A stretch of DNA of 7,438 bases from Nanobdellati archaeon (GTDB taxonomy: Archaea > EX4484-52 > JAADEF01), in NCBI GenBank assembly GCA_015521505.1, contig WAOB01000123.1:1-7438 (forward strand), in the 5' to 3' direction. Numbering within the stretch: position 1 is the first letter of the stretch; each line of letters starts with the position of its first letter. The notes under the pieces were generated by a model. That model saw only the letters and a program-made list of their open reading frames with translations. It was not told the origin of the DNA and searched no databases. A program made the translations under genes and the position numbers. Below, in pieces: positions 5,762-7,438 of this stretch.

Positions 5762-6494
5762 GTATTCCCGGTCTTGGTTCATAACAGGTCCCTTCGGATA
5801 ATAATTCAACTATTGCTTTTTCGATCTCTTCTTCCTCATAAGGTAAATCCTTTACTATTTGTGTATAATCTATGCCTTCGTCCCTTGAATTCTGTTGCAT
5901 ATATTCCAAAACTGCTTTTTTAACATCTTCTTTTGACCCTGTACTTGGTGTAGGAAATGTCTCCTCTACCATATCTAAGAAAACCAATATTTCTTGTTCA
6001 TTAAAATTATAATTTGAAGTTATATATTTTATGGCATCCTCTCCTTTATATCCCTTAATCTCCATATCTTCTTTTAATCTTGAAAAAAACTTTGCAGTAT
6101 TTATGAAATCTATCCTATAAACAAGAAAATATTCTTTCATATCATTAAACACTCTTGTTCTTTCATTTATTATGTGTATCTCATTGTTATAATTACTTAT
6201 CCTTCCTGAAACTACAACCAAATCTCCTTTATTAAGATTATTTATTTGCAATGCGTCTTTGAAAAATTTAACCATGATAGATTCTGTTCCATCATCAACA
6301 ATTATAAAACCATACTTTTTATCAGCCGACAAATAAGTATTTGTTATAAATCCAGAAATTTTAACTCTATTAAAAGGTATGTTCTGTTTTGTTTTTCCCC
6401 ATAATACCTTAAATTCTCCATCTATTATCTCTTTATATATGGCCTCTTTGATTGATTTTATACTTAATATTCTATAAGGTGGTAATGATACCAT
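5748..6494 (-). CDS. RPA32-like OB-fold and winged-helix single-strand DNA-binding protein
   Basis: A 248-residue protein with the layout of the middle subunit of replication protein A. An OB fold at about 44-110 contains RVKISGFITNTYL and the signature DDGTESIMVKFF (67-78) seen in RPA32-type OB folds, then GDLVVVSGRIS (90-100). A helical region (about 120-180) and a Thr/Ser-containing linker lead to a C-terminal winged helix (about 187-248) ending in YEPRPGILKL, a form typical of wing regions in archaeal replication proteins. It probably binds single-stranded DNA in replication or repair, either alone or with a partner not in this window. No ribosome binding site precedes ATG 6494; TATA-like boxes lie 27 and 38 bases upstream. 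Its last 14 bases overlap the end of lipoprotein 2 on the other strand. Another OB-fold role, for example RNA binding, cannot be excluded. Confidence 0.8.
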   Translation of the reverse strand: MVSLPPYRILSIKSIKEAIYKEIIDGEFKVLWGKTKQNIPFNRVKISGFITNTYLSADKKYGFIIVDDGTESIMVKFFKDALQINNLNKGDLVVVSGRISNYNNEIHIINERTRVFNDMKEYFLVYRIDFINTAKFFSRLKEDMEIKGYKGEDAIKYITSNYNFNEQEILVFLDMVEETFPTPSTGSKEDVKKAVLEYMQQNSRDEGIDYTQIVKDLPYEEEEIEKAIVELLSEGTCYEPRPGILKLL

Positions 6495-6516
6495 ACGTTA
6501 TGTTTTATTTAAGAAG

Positions 6517-6537
6517 ATTTAAAATAGTTTTATAAAT
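6517..6537. promoter_or_regulatory. Bidirectional TATA-like promoter between the RPA-like gene and dph6
   Basis: TTTAAA at 6518-6523 (within ATTTAAAATAG) is centred 28.5 bases before ATG 6549 on the plus strand and 26.5 bases before ATG 6494 on the minus strand, fitting leaderless transcripts both ways. The purine run AAGAAG (6511-6516) is a plausible TFB-recognition element for the dph6 direction. A second box, TTTATAAA on the minus strand at 6529-6536, may serve the RPA-like gene instead and would give a leader of about 11 bases. Neither gene has a ribosome binding site. Confidence 0.55.
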
Positions 6538-6548
6538 CAGAATAATTC

Positions 6549-7229
6549 ATGAAGGTAGGTGTTTTGTTTTCTGGCGGTAAAGATTCTACTTTAGCACTAC
6601 ACCTAGCAGAGGAACACGGTTTAAAAGTTAAATGTCTCCTTTCTATAATACCAGAAACGCAGGAAAGTTATATGTTTCACTATCCTAATATAAATTTAGT
6701 AGATATTCAAGCACATATAATGGGATTCTCTCTAATCAAAAGAAAAACTAAAGGAAAAAAAGAGAAAGAACTAGAAGATCTAAAAGACTTGTTAACAAAG
6801 GCCAAAGAAAAATATTCTGTAGAAGGAATAGTGAGCGGGGCAGTGAAATCTACTTATCAGGCAAGTAGAATACAAAAAATATGTAATGATCTTAATTTGG
6901 AAGTGTTCAATCCACTATGGTTAAAAGAAGAAGAGGAAATATTTGAGATGTTGAAACAAAGAAACTTTAGGGTTATAATCTCAGGAATTCATGCTTACCC
7001 TCTTGACAAATCATTATTAGGGAAGGATTTTATTAAAATGTACGAAAAATTAAAAGAAATTAAAAAGAGGATAGATATTAGTTTAGTGGGAGAAGGGGGA
7101 GAAATAGAAACTTTTGTTTTAGATGCTCCTTTATTCAAGAAAAAAATAGAAATCAAAGAGCATGAAATCGAATATAAAAACCATGCTGGAACATTTGTAA
7201 TAAAAAAAGTAGAATTGGTGAGTAAATGA
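6549..7229 (+). CDS. dph6: Dph6, diphthine-ammonia ligase
   Basis: A 226-residue ATP-pyrophosphatase-fold enzyme that amidates diphthine to diphthamide on elongation factor 2 using ATP and ammonium, the last step of the pathway that Dph2 begins. The P-loop-like SGGKDS (8-13) binds the ATP phosphates. The family signatures ESYMFHYPN (39-47), the LVDIQA region (50-55), VEGIVSGAVKSTYQ (91-104) and GEGGEIETFVLDAPLF (181-196) are all present, and the length is usual for archaeal members. ATG 6549 has no ribosome binding site but lies about 28 bases after a TTTAAA box, suggesting a leaderless mRNA. Its stop overlaps the start of the next gene in ATGA, so the two are translationally coupled. The family call is secure. 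Confidence 0.93.
   Translation: MKVGVLFSGGKDSTLALHLAEEHGLKVKCLLSIIPETQESYMFHYPNINLVDIQAHIMGFSLIKRKTKGKKEKELEDLKDLLTKAKEKYSVEGIVSGAVKSTYQASRIQKICNDLNLEVFNPLWLKEEEEIFEMLKQRNFRVIISGIHAYPLDKSLLGKDFIKMYEKLKEIKKRIDISLVGEGGEIETFVLDAPLFKKKIEIKEHEIEYKNHAGTFVIKKVELVSK
7217..7222 (+). promoter_or_regulatory. Ribosome binding site of the amidotransferase-like gene
   Basis: GGTGAG lies three bases before ATG 7226 and within the last codons of dph6. It supports an ATG overlapping the dph6 stop as the start of a real downstream gene. Confidence 0.65.
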
Positions 7230-7438
7230 TTCTCATAATAAAAACCAATAAACATCCTTTACATGATGAAGAATTTGTTAAACCAGTAATAAAGGTGATA
7301 GATGACAAAGTAGATGTGGTAGAAATAAAAGAAGAGAACCTAAAAGAAAAAATTAAAAAAGCAGACAAGATAATAATCACAGGAACATCATTAAGAGATA
7401 ATAGTTATATGAAACACTGGAGAAATACAGAGATAATA
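7226..7438 (+). CDS. Class I glutamine amidotransferase-like protein (3' end outside window)
   Basis: The first 71 codons of a gene that continues past the window. It starts MILIIKTNKHPLHDEEFVKP and reaches KADKIIITGTSLRDNSYM (45-62), the pattern of the first strands of archaeal class I glutamine amidotransferase (GMP-synthase amidotransferase-like) proteins, where an I-I-x-G-T/G stretch precedes the oxyanion region. The catalytic cysteine and the His-Glu pair would lie beyond the edge, so activity cannot be judged. Its start overlaps the dph6 stop (ATGA) and has its own GGTGAG, so the two are co-expressed. A glutamine-hydrolysing partner would supply ammonia, which is the substrate of Dph6, but no such partnership is established. 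Other flavodoxin-like folds remain possible. Confidence 0.6.
   Translation, partial: MILIIKTNKHPLHDEEFVKPVIKVIDDKVDVVEIKEENLKEKIKKADKIIITGTSLRDNSYMKHWRNTEII

Noticed and set aside
6136..6144. Another copy of TTCATATCA, the right arm of the lipoprotein operator-like palindrome
   Set aside because: It is a single arm inside coding sequence of the RPA-like gene without a partner arm; a 9-mer of this composition is expected by chance.
6995..7380. Two overlapping minus-strand frames over the end of dph6 and the amidotransferase-like gene
   Set aside because: They are hydrophobic, low-complexity translations of the complement of lysine-rich coding sequence, typical of antisense shadows.

Overview
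The window is archaeal chromosome. It carries archaeal-type Dph2 with its three iron-sulfur cysteines, ribosomal protein L37Ae, RNA polymerase subunit P (RpoP/Rpb12-like), a stomatin of the type known from Pyrococcus, an RPA32-like OB-fold protein and the diphthamide ligase Dph6. The DNA is clearly AT-rich (composition not counted), and the genes are short and packed, with overlaps and very short spacers. That fits a small-genome archaeon, possibly of the DPANN group. The lineage is an inference; no rRNA or other decisive marker is present.

Layout. (1) 9-1659, plus strand: dph2, cut at or near its 5' end by the window edge, overlapping a protein-L-isoaspartate O-methyltransferase gene (pcm). 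(2) 1697-2093, minus strand: the zinc-ribbon pair rpl37ae-rpoP; rpoP is only 47 codons. (3) 2179-3381, plus strand: a small unrecognised four-helix membrane protein followed nine bases later by an SPFH/stomatin gene, with no NfeD gene beside it. (4) 3460-5761, plus strand: two tandem lipoprotein genes that are divergent paralogues sharing five ordered cysteines. They are preceded by a TATA-like box lying inside a 32-bp imperfect palindrome. (5) 5748-6494, minus strand: an RPA32-like OB-fold plus winged-helix protein, overlapping lipoprotein 2 tail to tail by 14 bp. (6) 6549-7438, plus strand: dph6, then an ATGA-coupled gene for a class I glutamine amidotransferase-like protein that runs off the window.

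How the genes fit together. Dph2 and Dph6 catalyse the first and last steps of diphthamide synthesis on elongation factor 2, and L37Ae and RpoP belong to translation and transcription, so the flanks are information-processing genes. The middle (2179-5761) is a cell-envelope block: membrane protein, stomatin scaffold and two surface-anchored beta-rich lipoproteins. It is the least described part of the window and the best candidate for something new, but a shared function is only suggested by position.

Expression signals form a pattern. Downstream genes in transcription units, and rpl37ae, have GGTGA-like ribosome binding sites 3-6 bases from their ATG. Three or four genes that begin a unit have no such site and instead have an A/T-rich TATA-like box about 27-30 bases before the ATG, as expected for leaderless mRNAs. 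I found no tRNA, rRNA, CRISPR array, transposon or convincing terminator. No stretch over 300 bases lacks a gene.
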